The notes under the pieces are model-generated. The model saw only the letters and a program-made list of their open reading frames with translations, did not search any database and was not told the DNA's origin. A stretch of DNA of 64,000 bases from Glycomyces arizonensis DSM 44726. GTDB taxonomy: Bacteria > Actinomycetota > Actinomycetes > Mycobacteriales > Micromonosporaceae. Location of the stretch: positions 186,001-250,000 of the forward strand of contig NZ_AXWO01000003.1 of the NCBI RefSeq assembly GCF_000482705.1, written 5' to 3'. Below, piece by piece: positions 56,628 to 64,000 of this stretch. The position numbers and the translations under genes were made by a program. Each line of letters opens with the position of its first letter. The stretch's first letter is position 1.

Positions 56628-57374
56628 TCAGAACTCCAGATGCTTCAGCTCCGCCGCGGCGTCGGCGTCGAGCAGCCAGCGCGTCTGGGCCTGCGCCCGC
56701 ACCCGCCCGGCCGGAAGGTCCGGCCCCGACAACGCCTCGGCCACCGCCTGAGATTTGCCCGAACCGGAGGCGACGATCCACACCGACTCGGCGCCGTTGA
56801 TCGCCGGCAGCGTCAGCGACACGCGCTCGGGCGGCGGCTTCGGCGAGTCGTGCACGCCCACCGCCGGGTCGCCTGACGCCGCCAGCGCCGGATTGCCCGG
56901 GAACAGCGACGCCACGTGCCCGTCCTCGCCGATGCCCAGCAGTACCAGGTCGAACGGCGGCACGCCCGCACCGCGCGCTACAGCATCGAGTTCGGCGTTG
57001 TAGACCGCCGCGGCCTCCTCCGGCGTGCCGACCACGTCGGCGGCGGCCATCGGGTGGACCCGCTCCGGATCGACCGGCAGCGCGTCCAAGAACGCCTCCC
57101 GCGCCTGCGTCTCGTTGCGCTCGGCGTCGCCCGAAGGCAGGAACCGCTCGTCGCCCCACCAGAAGTCGACCTTCGACCAGTCCACGATGCCCTTGATGCG
57201 CGAGGTCAGCACGTACCCGTACACCTTCGCGGCGATCCGCCCGCCGGTCAGCACGACCGACGCCTCGCCGCGGTGGGCCTGCGCGTCGGCCAGCCGGTTG
57301 ATGAGCCGCGCCGCCACCGCTTCGGCCAGGACCTCGGCGTCCTCGTGGACGATCACCGCGTTGCCGCGGCTCAT
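56628..57374 (-). CDS. pgl: 6-phosphogluconolactonase
   Basis: 248 residues. Hydrolyses 6-phosphogluconolactone, step two of the oxidative pentose-phosphate pathway. Family features: SVVLTGGRIAAKVYGYVL, DFWWGDERFLPSGDAERNE, LDLVLLGIGEDGHVASLFPG (reduced here to FDLVLLGIGEDGHVA) and SGSGKSQAVAEAL. ATG 57374 overlaps the opcA stop (ATGA). Last gene of the operon; terminator follows. The common actinobacterial order zwf-opcA-pgl is kept. Confidence 0.95.
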   Translation of the reverse strand: MSRGNAVIVHEDAEVLAEAVAARLINRLADAQAHRGEASVVLTGGRIAAKVYGYVLTSRIKGIVDWSKVDFWWGDERFLPSGDAERNETQAREAFLDALPVDPERVHPMAAADVVGTPEEAAAVYNAELDAVARGAGVPPFDLVLLGIGEDGHVASLFPGNPALAASGDPAVGVHDSPKPPPERVSLTLPAINGAESVWIVASGSGKSQAVAEALSGPDLPAGRVRAQAQTRWLLDADAAAELKHLEF

Positions 57375-58315
57375 GCGGACGCCTCGGCGGGCTCGTGGTG
57401 CTCCCGGAACGTGTCCAGGACGTGCTTGTAAGCCGTATCGGGGTCGATGTGCCGCAGCTCCTCGGCCAGCAGCTGGCCGAGCGTGCGCCCCTGGAGCAGC
57501 TGGCGCCGCTTCGGCATGCCCGCCTGGCGCAGCACGGTCTCGCCGTCGGCCTTGCGCTCGATCTCCATCGTCTCGCCGTTCGCCATCGTGAACGCCACCG
57601 ACGCGATCGCCGGGAGGTGCTCGGAGTTGCGTTCGACGTCGGTGTCGACGATCCGCGGCTCCACCCCGAGCCGGGTGTGGAGCCACGCGGCCATCAGCTG
57701 CGCCGACGGATCCTGGCGGTCGGCCGCGATGTCGATGCCCCGCACCTCGGCCGAGACGCCGTCGAAGGCGCTGGCGATGAGCGAGCGCCACAGCGTGATC
57801 CGCGTCCAGCAGATGTCGGTGTCACCGCCCACGTAGGTCACCGCGCGCCGGTACAGCGACTCGACCGGGTCGGTGGCCCTGGCCGAGTAGGTGATGCGGC
57901 GGTCGGCGAAGGAGCGCAGCTCCTGCTCCAGGCCGTAGCGCACCGGGTCGAGCAGCCACCAGGTCACCACCGGGATGTCCGGCGCCAGCATCGGCAGCAC
58001 GATCGACGACACGTGCGCCGTCGCCGGGCCGTCGAGCCGGAGGATGATCGCCTCGGCCGCGCCCAGTCGCTCCCCGAGTGTGACCTCGGCGTCGATGCGC
58101 GGCTCCACGGCGTCGGTGTCGCGCGGGATGACCATGATCAGCCGGTACGGGTGCTCCTGGGCCGCCTCCGAGGCGGCCTGCTCGACCTCCTCGCGCTCGT
58201 CCTCGGTGGTCAGCGCCACCAGATTGAGCGCCAGGCTCGAGGTGCCGCCGACGTCGTGCAGCAGCTCGGCGAGCGCCTTCATGATCTCGCCGGTCGTGGT
58301 GTCCTTCAAGTGCAT
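57371..58315 (-). CDS. opcA: Glucose-6-phosphate dehydrogenase assembly protein OpcA
   Basis: 314 residues. OpcA is needed for activity or assembly of G6PDH in cyanobacteria and actinobacteria. Conserved stretches: TTGEIMKALAEL near the N-terminus, NLVALTTEDE, EVTLGERLGAAEAIILRL, LPMLAPDIPVVTWWLLDP and the C-terminal QAGMPKRRQLLQGRTLGQLL. It lies 55 nt after zwf and overlaps pgl by four nt. Confidence 0.95.
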   Translation of the reverse strand: MHLKDTTTGEIMKALAELLHDVGGTSSLALNLVALTTEDEREEVEQAASEAAQEHPYRLIMVIPRDTDAVEPRIDAEVTLGERLGAAEAIILRLDGPATAHVSSIVLPMLAPDIPVVTWWLLDPVRYGLEQELRSFADRRITYSARATDPVESLYRRAVTYVGGDTDICWTRITLWRSLIASAFDGVSAEVRGIDIAADRQDPSAQLMAAWLHTRLGVEPRIVDTDVERNSEHLPAIASVAFTMANGETMEIERKADGETVLRQAGMPKRRQLLQGRTLGQLLAEELRHIDPDTAYKHVLDTFREHHEPAEASA

Positions 58316-58370
58316 TACCGGGCCCCTCTCGCGGCGGGTACTTCGATCGCGGACATGTGCCGTGCCCTTC

Positions 58371-59912
58371 CTACGCCCGCCGCCAGCGCCGGCCCGACGC
58401 CTGCAGCATGAGGTCGGCGCCCGTCGGCCCCCACGTCCCGGACTCGTAGGCCTCCGGCTTGGTGCCGGCCCAGAACTCCTCGAGCGGGTCGATGACGGCC
58501 CACGAGGCGTCCACCTCGTTCGCGTCGGGGAACAGGGTCTTGTCGCCGAGCATGACGTCCAGGATGAGCCGCTCGTACGCCTCCGGGCTCGACTCGGTGA
58601 ACGTCTCGCCGTAGCCGAAGCCCATGGTGATGTCGCGCAGCTCCATGCCCGTGCCCGGCACCTTGGAGCCGAACTTGACGGTGACGCCCTCGTCCGGCTG
58701 GACGCGGATGACCAGCTGGTTGTTGCCGAGGATCTGCGTGTCGTAGTCGGCGAACGGCATGTGCGGGGCCTCCTTGAAGACCACCGCGATCTCGGTGACC
58801 CGCTTGGGGAGCCGCTTGCCGGTGCGCAGGTAGAACGGGACGCCGTTCCACCGGCGGTTCTGGATGCCGATCTGCACCGCCGCGTACGTCTCGGTCGTGG
58901 AGTCGTCCGGGATGTTCGCCTCGGCGTGGTAGCCCTCGACCGGACGGCCCTGGACCCACCCGTCGGTGTACTGGCCGCGGATGGCCGTGGCCTCCAGGTC
59001 GTCGCAGAGCTTGATGGCGCGCAGCACCTTGAGCTTCTCGACGCGGATCTCCTCGGCGTCGAAGCCCACCGGCTGCTCCATCGCGGTCAGCGCCAAGAGC
59101 TGGAGCACGTGGTTCTGGAGGACGTCGCGGGCGGCGCCGTTGTCGTCGTAGAACCCCGCGCGCGTGCCGATGCCGACGTCCTCGGCCATCGTGATCTGCA
59201 CGTGGTCGACGTAGTTGGAGTTCCAGATCGGCTCGAACATCGCGTTGGCGAACCGCAGCGCGAAGATGTTCTGGACGGTCTCCTTGCCCAGGTAGTGGTC
59301 GATGCGGAACACGTCGGGGGCGGTGAAGACCCGGTCGACCAGGTCGTTGAGCTCGTGGGCGGAGTCCCGGTCCGAGCCGAACGGCTTCTCGACCACGACG
59401 CGGCGCCAGCCGCCGCCGTCCTGGCGGTTGTCGGACATGCCGGTGCGCTTGAGCTGCTTGAGCACCGTCGGGAACGCCCCCGGCGGGATCGAGAAGTAGA
59501 ACGCGGCGTTGCCGGGGATGCCGTGCGAATCGCGCAGCTCGTCCACCGTCGCGTCGAGGCGGTCGAACGCGTCGTCGTCGTCGAACGTCCCGGGCACGAA
59601 CTTGAAGTTGCCGCACAGCCGGTCCCACACGTCCTCGCGCCACGGCGTGCGCGCGTGGGACTTCGCGGCCTCCCGCGCCATCTCCTCGAACGTGCCGTGG
59701 CTCCAGTCGCGGCGGGCGAACCCGACGATCACGAACGAGGCCGGGAGCAGCCCGCGGTTGGCCAGGTCGTAGATCGCCGGGATGAGCTTCTTCCGCGCCA
59801 GGTCGCCGGTGACGCCGAAGATGACCAGCGCGCACGGCTCGGGGATCCGCGGCAGCCGCCGGTCCGCGGGATCGCGAAGAGGATTCTGCAGTGCGACGTC
59901 GTCGAAGCCCAT
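58371..59912 (-). CDS. zwf: Glucose-6-phosphate 1-dehydrogenase
   Basis: 513 residues. NADP-dependent entry step of the oxidative pentose-phosphate pathway. Coenzyme loop GVTGDLARKK (33-42); substrate signature RIDHYLGKE (202-210) with catalytic His; VVVEKPFGSD; AGFYDDNGAARDVLQNHVLQ; GVPFYLRTGKRLP. ATG 59912 gives the usual N-terminus; the frame stays open much further upstream but that part is antisense-like high-GC noise inside pgi. pgi ends two nt before this start. Confidence 0.97.
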   Translation of the reverse strand: MGFDDVALQNPLRDPADRRLPRIPEPCALVIFGVTGDLARKKLIPAIYDLANRGLLPASFVIVGFARRDWSHGTFEEMAREAAKSHARTPWREDVWDRLCGNFKFVPGTFDDDDAFDRLDATVDELRDSHGIPGNAAFYFSIPPGAFPTVLKQLKRTGMSDNRQDGGGWRRVVVEKPFGSDRDSAHELNDLVDRVFTAPDVFRIDHYLGKETVQNIFALRFANAMFEPIWNSNYVDHVQITMAEDVGIGTRAGFYDDNGAARDVLQNHVLQLLALTAMEQPVGFDAEEIRVEKLKVLRAIKLCDDLEATAIRGQYTDGWVQGRPVEGYHAEANIPDDSTTETYAAVQIGIQNRRWNGVPFYLRTGKRLPKRVTEIAVVFKEAPHMPFADYDTQILGNNQLVIRVQPDEGVTVKFGSKVPGTGMELRDITMGFGYGETFTESSPEAYERLILDVMLGDKTLFPDANEVDASWAVIDPLEEFWAGTKPEAYESGTWGPTGADLMLQASGRRWRRA

Positions 59913-59914
59913 CG

Positions 59915-61522
59915 CTAGCTCAACTCCCTCACGGCGTGGAGCAGCTGGTTGATGCCCCGCTTGCGGTCGGTCAGGTGCAGGCGCACCAGCGGCCGGTTCC
60001 TCGACTCCAGCGCCTGGCGGTCGCCCGCGGCCTGCGCGGCCTGGAGACCGGCGAACGTGTAGTCCTTGCCCGGGATCTCCAGGTCCTCGCCGACGGCGCC
60101 GGTGATCTGGAGGAACACGCCGGTCTGGCGGCCGCCCTTGTGGAACTGGCCGGTCGAGTGCAGGAAGCGCGGCCCCCAGCCCCACGTGACCGGCGCGCCG
60201 GTCCGCTCGGCGAGCGCGGCGCGCAGCTGCTCGAGTGGGGCGTCGTCGATCCGGTCGAGGTAGGCCATGACGGCGACGTACGCGTCATCGGTGTCAGCGT
60301 CGACGAGCAGCTCGCCGATCGCCCCGCCGACGCTCCTGGCGTGGCTGCCGTAGATCTCGATCTCGCCGTCCACGGCGCTCGGGCGCTCGTCCGGCAGGCC
60401 CTCGTCGAGCAGCCGGTTCGTGTTCTCCTTGGACTCGGTCACGTTCGGCTGGTTGAACGGGTCGATCCCGATCAGGTACCCGGCGTAGGCCGTGGCGACC
60501 TCCCAGCACAGGAACTGCGCGCCGAGCGGCCCGTTGACCACCGTGTCCGGCATCGCCAGGTGCGAGCCGGCGTTCGGCAGCCCCGTCGAGGAGCCGCCGA
60601 CGGTGGCGTAGACCCGGTCGGCGCCGCGCGAGCCCGCCGCGCCGGGGCCCTCCAGGACGACCGGCAGCGTGCCCTTGCCGTCCTTGCCGAGGGACTCGGC
60701 GATGAGCTGCTCGGCCCAGTCGCCCAGGCCGACGATGCCGGTGCCGTCGTCGGCGATGGTGATCGTCGGCTGCGCGGCGATGACCGCGCCGAGCACCACC
60801 GCCGGGTTGTCCTCCTCGCTGGTGATCGAGGCGGCGAACGTCTCGGCCTGCTCGATGAGCTCGGCGATGTTCGCCCCGGCCAGCGCGGTGGGCACGAGCC
60901 CGAACGCGGTCAGCGCCGAGTAGCGCCCGCCGACGTTCGCGTCGGCCAGGAACAGGTGCGAGCCGGTCTCGTTCGCGAGCGCCTCGAAGCGCGAGCCGGG
61001 GTCGGTGACGAACACGAACCGGTTCGCGAAGTCCTCGATGCCCACGCCCCTGAACGCGGCCTCGAAGGCGCGCCGCTGGGAGTCGGTCTCGACCGTCGAG
61101 CCGGACTTGGAGGAGACGACCACGGCGGTGCGCCGCAGCGACTCCTCGCCGATCTCGGCCAGGATCTGGCCCGGGTCGGTGGTGTCCAGGACGCTGAGCC
61201 CCAGGTCCAGCGTCCGCGAGATGACCTCGGGCGCCAGCGAGGACCCGCCCATGCCGCACAGCGCGATGTGGTCGATGCCCTGCTCGTGGAACTCGGCGCG
61301 CAGCTTCGCCAGCGGAGCGACGAGCTCCTTGGACCGCTCGAAGGTGTCGATCCAGCCCAGCCGGATCGCCGCCTCCTCCTGGGCCGCCGGGCCCCAGAGG
61401 GTCGCGTCCTTCGCCGCGAGCTTCGCCGGGACGCCTTCGCCCCGGAGACGGTCGACCGCCGCGTTCACGTCCACGCCGGTCGTGACCGCCAGGCCTCCGG
61501 CGGCTTCCATCTTCCCCATCAT
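59915..61522 (-). CDS. pgi: Glucose-6-phosphate isomerase
   Basis: 535 residues. Interconverts glucose-6-P and fructose-6-P. Sugar isomerase (SIS) domains: CGMGGSSLAPEVISRTL and VVSSKSGSTVET, DANVGGRYSALTAFGLVP, then GIDPFNQPNVTESKENT and FLHSTGQFHKGG. It is the form found in actinobacterial tkt-tal-pgi-zwf operons. ATG 61522 is chosen for GAGGA about eight nt upstream and a 4-nt gap after tal; an ATG at 61546 would overlap tal and lacks a ribosome site. Confidence 0.94.
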   Translation of the reverse strand: MMGKMEAAGGLAVTTGVDVNAAVDRLRGEGVPAKLAAKDATLWGPAAQEEAAIRLGWIDTFERSKELVAPLAKLRAEFHEQGIDHIALCGMGGSSLAPEVISRTLDLGLSVLDTTDPGQILAEIGEESLRRTAVVVSSKSGSTVETDSQRRAFEAAFRGVGIEDFANRFVFVTDPGSRFEALANETGSHLFLADANVGGRYSALTAFGLVPTALAGANIAELIEQAETFAASITSEEDNPAVVLGAVIAAQPTITIADDGTGIVGLGDWAEQLIAESLGKDGKGTLPVVLEGPGAAGSRGADRVYATVGGSSTGLPNAGSHLAMPDTVVNGPLGAQFLCWEVATAYAGYLIGIDPFNQPNVTESKENTNRLLDEGLPDERPSAVDGEIEIYGSHARSVGGAIGELLVDADTDDAYVAVMAYLDRIDDAPLEQLRAALAERTGAPVTWGWGPRFLHSTGQFHKGGRQTGVFLQITGAVGEDLEIPGKDYTFAGLQAAQAAGDRQALESRNRPLVRLHLTDRKRGINQLLHAVRELS

Positions 61523-61526
61523 TCGC

Positions 61527-62657
61527 CTATCCTCGGTTCTCGTCATCTGCGAGCGCTGTGAGCTTGGATTCCACTTCGGCCAGCAGGTCGTTCCAGCTGG
61601 CGGCGAACTTGTCGACGCCCTCGTCCTCGAGCACCTGGACGACGTCGTCGTAGTCGACGCCGACCCGCGCCAGGTCCTCCATGACCTTGGCGGCGTCCGC
61701 GTAGTTGGGGCGAATGGTGTCGTCCTCGACCACGCCGTGGTCGGCGAAGTCCTCCATGGTCCCCTCGGGCATGGTGTTGACGCAGTTCGGCGCGATGAGC
61801 TGCTCGACGTACATCACGTCGCGGTAGTCGGGGTCCTTGACCGACGTCGAGGCCCACAGCGGGCGCTGCGGCTTGGCGCCGAAGGAGGACAGCCCGACCC
61901 ACCTCGGGGTCGTGAAGACCTCCTCGTACGCCTGGTACGCCAGGCGGGCGTTCGCGATCGCGGCCTTGCCCTTGAGGGACTTGGCCTCGTCGGTGCCGAT
62001 GGCATCGAGCCGCTTGTCGATCTCGGTGTCCACGCGGGAGACGAAGAACGAGGCCACCGACTGGATGGTGCTCAGGTCGTGGCCCGCCTCGCGGGCGGCC
62101 TCCATTCCCGCCAGGAACGCCTCCATGACCTCCCGGTAGCGGTCCAGCGAGAAGATCAGCGTCACGTTCACGCTGATCCCGGCGGCCAGCGTCGCGGTGA
62201 TGGCCGGCAGGCCCTCCTTGGTGGCGGGGATCTTGATCATCAGGTTGGGGCGGTCGACCGCCCACCACAGCGCCTTCGCCTCGGCGATCGTCGTCGCCGC
62301 GTCGTGCGCCAGTCGCGGGTCCACCTCGAGCGAGACGCGCCCGTCGGTGCCGCTGTCGCTCTCGTAGGCCTCCCGCAGGACGTCGCACGCCCAGCGGATG
62401 TCGTAGGTGGTGATCGAGCGGACCGCCTCCTCGACCTTCACCTTGCGGCGGGCGAGCTCGGCGATCTGCTCGTCGTAGGCCCCGCCCTTGGAGACGGCCT
62501 TGGCGAAGATCGTCGGGTTCGACGTCACCCCCACCAGGCTGCGGGTGTCGATGAGCTCGGCGAGATTGCCGCTCTCGAGCCGCTCGCGCGAGATGTCGTC
62601 GAGCCACACCGAGATGCCGGCCGCCGACAGGGCGGCGAGGTTCTGATTGGTGCTCAC
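61527..62657 (-). CDS. tal: Transaldolase
   Basis: 376 residues, the longer actinobacterial/TalB-like subfamily. Moves a dihydroxyacetone unit between sugar phosphates. Schiff-base lysine K142 in [24 protein letters not shown] near the N-terminus; [38 protein letters not shown]-terminal [16 protein letters not shown] 62657 with GGAGGAACCA upstream. It lies 51 nt after tkt. Confidence 0.96.
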   Translation of the reverse strand: MSTNQNLAALSAAGISVWLDDISRERLESGNLAELIDTRSLVGVTSNPTIFAKAVSKGGAYDEQIAELARRKVKVEEAVRSITTYDIRWACDVLREAYESDSGTDGRVSLEVDPRLAHDAATTIAEAKALWWAVDRPNLMIKIPATKEGLPAITATLAAGISVNVTLIFSLDRYREVMEAFLAGMEAAREAGHDLSTIQSVASFFVSRVDTEIDKRLDAIGTDEAKSLKGKAAIANARLAYQAYEEVFTTPRWVGLSSFGAKPQRPLWASTSVKDPDYRDVMYVEQLIAPNCVNTMPEGTMEDFADHGVVEDDTIRPNYADAAKVMEDLARVGVDYDDVVQVLEDEGVDKFAASWNDLLAEVESKLTALADDENRG

Positions 62658-62708
62658 TGGTTCCTCCAGCCGATCTGGATAGTCCTCTGTGGCTTTAAAA
62701 CTGGTTTC

Positions 62709-64000
62709 CTACTGTGCCTTCTTGATGGACGAGCGGGCCGCGTCGGCCACGGCCTCGGCGGTGATCCCGAACTCCTGGTACAGCCGCTCGTACGGCGCCG
62801 AGGCCCCGAAGTGCTCCAGGGAGACGCTGACGCCCGCGTCGCCGACCAGGTCGCGCCACGGCATGGCGATCCCGGCCTCGACCGAGACGCGCGCCTTGAC
62901 GTAGCCGGGCAGCACCGACTCGCGGTAGGCCTCGTCCTGGGCGTCGAACCACTCGCGGCACGGCATCGAGACCACGCGGGCCTTCACGCCGTCGGCGGCG
63001 AGGGCCTCGGCGGCCTGGACGGCCAGCTGCACCTCGGAGCCGGTGCCGATGAGGATCACGTCGGGCGTGCCCTCGGTGTCGGCCAGGACGTAGCCGCCCT
63101 TCGCGGCGCCCTCGGCGGAGGCGTACTTCGAACGGTCGAACGTCGGCACGGCCTGGCGGGTGAGCGCCAGCGCGGCCGGGCGCTCGGCGCTCTCCAGCAC
63201 GGTCTTCCAGACCACGGCGGTCTCGTTGGCGTCGCCGGGACGGACGACGTCGAGGCCCGGGATGGCGCGCAGCGCCGCCAGGTGCTCGACCGGCTGGTGG
63301 GTCGGGCCGTCCTCGCCCAGACCGATGGAGTCGTGCGTCCACACGAACGTCACCGGCGTCTTCATCAGGGCCGCCAGGCGCACCGCCGGGCGCATGTAGT
63401 CGGAGAACACCAGGAACGTGCCGCCGTACGGGCGGGTGGGGCCGTGCAGCTTGATGCCGTTGAGGATCGCGCCCATCGCGTGCTCGCGGATGCCGAAGTG
63501 GAGGGTGCGGCCGTACGGGTTGCCGGGGAACTTCTTGCTCTGGCGCTCCTCGGGCAGGAACGACGGCTCGCCGGTCATCGTGGTGTTGTTCGACCCGGCC
63601 AGGTCGGCCGAGCCGCCCCACAGCTCGGGCAGCACCGGCGCGAGCGCCTCGAGCACCTTGCCCGAGGCCGCGCGGGTGGCGACGCCCTTCTCGGACGCCT
63701 CGAACTCGGGCAGCGCGGCCGCGAAGTCCGCCGGGAGCTCACCGGCCCACAGGCGGTCGTGCAGGGCCTTGTTCGCCGGGTTGGCCGCGGCCCACTCGTC
63801 GAAGCCGGTCTGCCAGGCCGCGCGGGCGCTCTGGCCGCGCTCGACGGCGCCGCGCGTGTACGCCACGACCTCGTCGGCCACGGCGAAGGACTCGGCCGGG
63901 TCGAAGCCCAGGGCCTCCTTGGTGGCGGCCAGCTCGTCGGCGCCGAGCTTGGAGCCGTGGATGCCGCCGGTGTTCTGCTTGTTCGGGGCGGGCCAGCCGA
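62709..64000 (-). CDS. tkt: Transketolase, C-terminal two thirds (cut by window edge)
   Basis: The frame is open from the right edge (~430 codons seen) and ends at 62709; the thiamine-diphosphate-binding N-terminal domain lies outside. Visible parts: GWPAPNKQNTGGIHGSKLGA and KEALGFDP at the edge, pyrimidine-domain LWGGSADLAGSNNTTM, GRTLHFGIREHAMGAILNGI with the catalytic Glu, FSDYMRPAVRLAALM, THDSIGLGEDGPTHQPVEHL, and the C-terminal domain with LIGTGSEVQLAVQAAEAL. First gene of the pentose-phosphate operon in this window. Confidence 0.97.
   Translation of the reverse strand, partial: GWPAPNKQNTGGIHGSKLGADELAATKEALGFDPAESFAVADEVVAYTRGAVERGQSARAAWQTGFDEWAAANPANKALHDRLWAGELPADFAAALPEFEASEKGVATRAASGKVLEALAPVLPELWGGSADLAGSNNTTMTGEPSFLPEERQSKKFPGNPYGRTLHFGIREHAMGAILNGIKLHGPTRPYGGTFLVFSDYMRPAVRLAALMKTPVTFVWTHDSIGLGEDGPTHQPVEHLAALRAIPGLDVVRPGDANETAVVWKTVLESAERPAALALTRQAVPTFDRSKYASAEGAAKGGYVLADTEGTPDVILIGTGSEVQLAVQAAEALAADGVKARVVSMPCREWFDAQDEAYRESVLPGYVKARVSVEAGIAMPWRDLVGDAGVSVSLEHFGASAPYERLYQEFGITAEAVADAARSSIKKAQ

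Noticed and set aside
59913-60185. N-terminal extension of zwf by 91 codons
   Set aside because: The extension lies inside pgi on the same strand; the ATG at 59912 gives the normal G6PDH start.

Overview
This window is a 64 kb piece of chromosome from a high-GC Gram-positive bacterium of the phylum Actinomycetota. The placement rests on third-position G/C-rich codons, frequent GTG/TTG starts, RbpA, the rapZ-yvcK-whiA block, OpcA beside zwf, DUF3046 beside recA, DUF6167 beside alaS and a SAV_6107-type HEPN protein. whiA and a large tetratricopeptide protein fit a mycelial actinomycete; a Glycomyces or Stackebrandtia-like relative is my guess, not something the sequence proves. No rRNA, tRNA, CRISPR array, prophage or insertion sequence was found. 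Almost all of the window is core chromosome.

Layout, left half. 1-6.3 kb: two tandem GNAT acetyltransferases (the first cut by the window edge), a DEAD-box RNA helicase with an RGG-type tail, a TetR regulator, then DUF3046-recA-recX. 6.3-10.7 kb: an 11-copy heptamer repeat, then the amino-acid genes serA, leuB and ilvE, separated by strong stem-loops. 10.7-13.4 kb: membrane proteins including a PrsW-type intramembrane protease. 13.5-17.2 kb: a polyprenyl diphosphate synthase divergent from metF, a CDP-alcohol phosphotransferase-like membrane protein, and a DsbA/FrnE-like protein lacking its CxxC and joined to TPRs. 17.4-21.8 kb: a HEPN protein running into a palindromic 32-bp minisatellite, aspS, and a transmembrane Ser/Thr kinase. 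21.8-28.2 kb: extracytoplasmic functions (glucose/sorbosone dehydrogenase-like protein, LamG-GH43 glycosidase, lipoprotein, CstA).

Layout, right half. 28.4-36.9 kb: rarA, a small membrane protein, DUF948, DUF6167, alaS, ruvX, mltG, aroE and a DCC-family protein, tightly packed. 36.9-41.2 kb: an ABC-2 type exporter with one ATPase and two consecutive permease pairs. 41.2-41.9 kb: a FitA/VapC-like toxin-antitoxin pair. 42-43 kb: a RIO-like kinase behind a short leader ORF. 43.2-48.1 kb: uvrC-rapZ-yvcK-whiA. 48.3-51.8 kb: gap-pgk-tpiA-secG. 51.9-56.4 kb: a quinone-reductase-like MDR, a 949-residue TPR protein and rbpA. 56.6-64 kb, minus strand: the oxidative/non-oxidative pentose-phosphate operon tkt-tal-pgi-zwf-opcA-pgl, with tkt running off the right edge.

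How it works together. Lower glycolysis (gap-pgk-tpiA) and the pentose-phosphate operon lie back to back, separated by secG, an MDR protein, the TPR protein and rbpA; YvcK and RapZ, regulators of envelope precursor flux in other bacteria, sit just upstream. DNA repair is represented by recA, recX, rarA, ruvX and uvrC. recA carries a PafBC-type (LexA-independent) promoter. Several genes (metF, rarA, uvrC, rapZ, the ABC ATPase, the antitoxin) have a TANNNT or near-TANNNT -10 element 6-7 nt before the start codon, which suggests leaderless mRNAs. No large novel system stands out. The least explained items are the HEPN/palindromic-repeat locus, the Cys-less FrnE-TPR protein, the duplicated exporter permeases, the RIO-kinase leader ORF and the structured gap leader.
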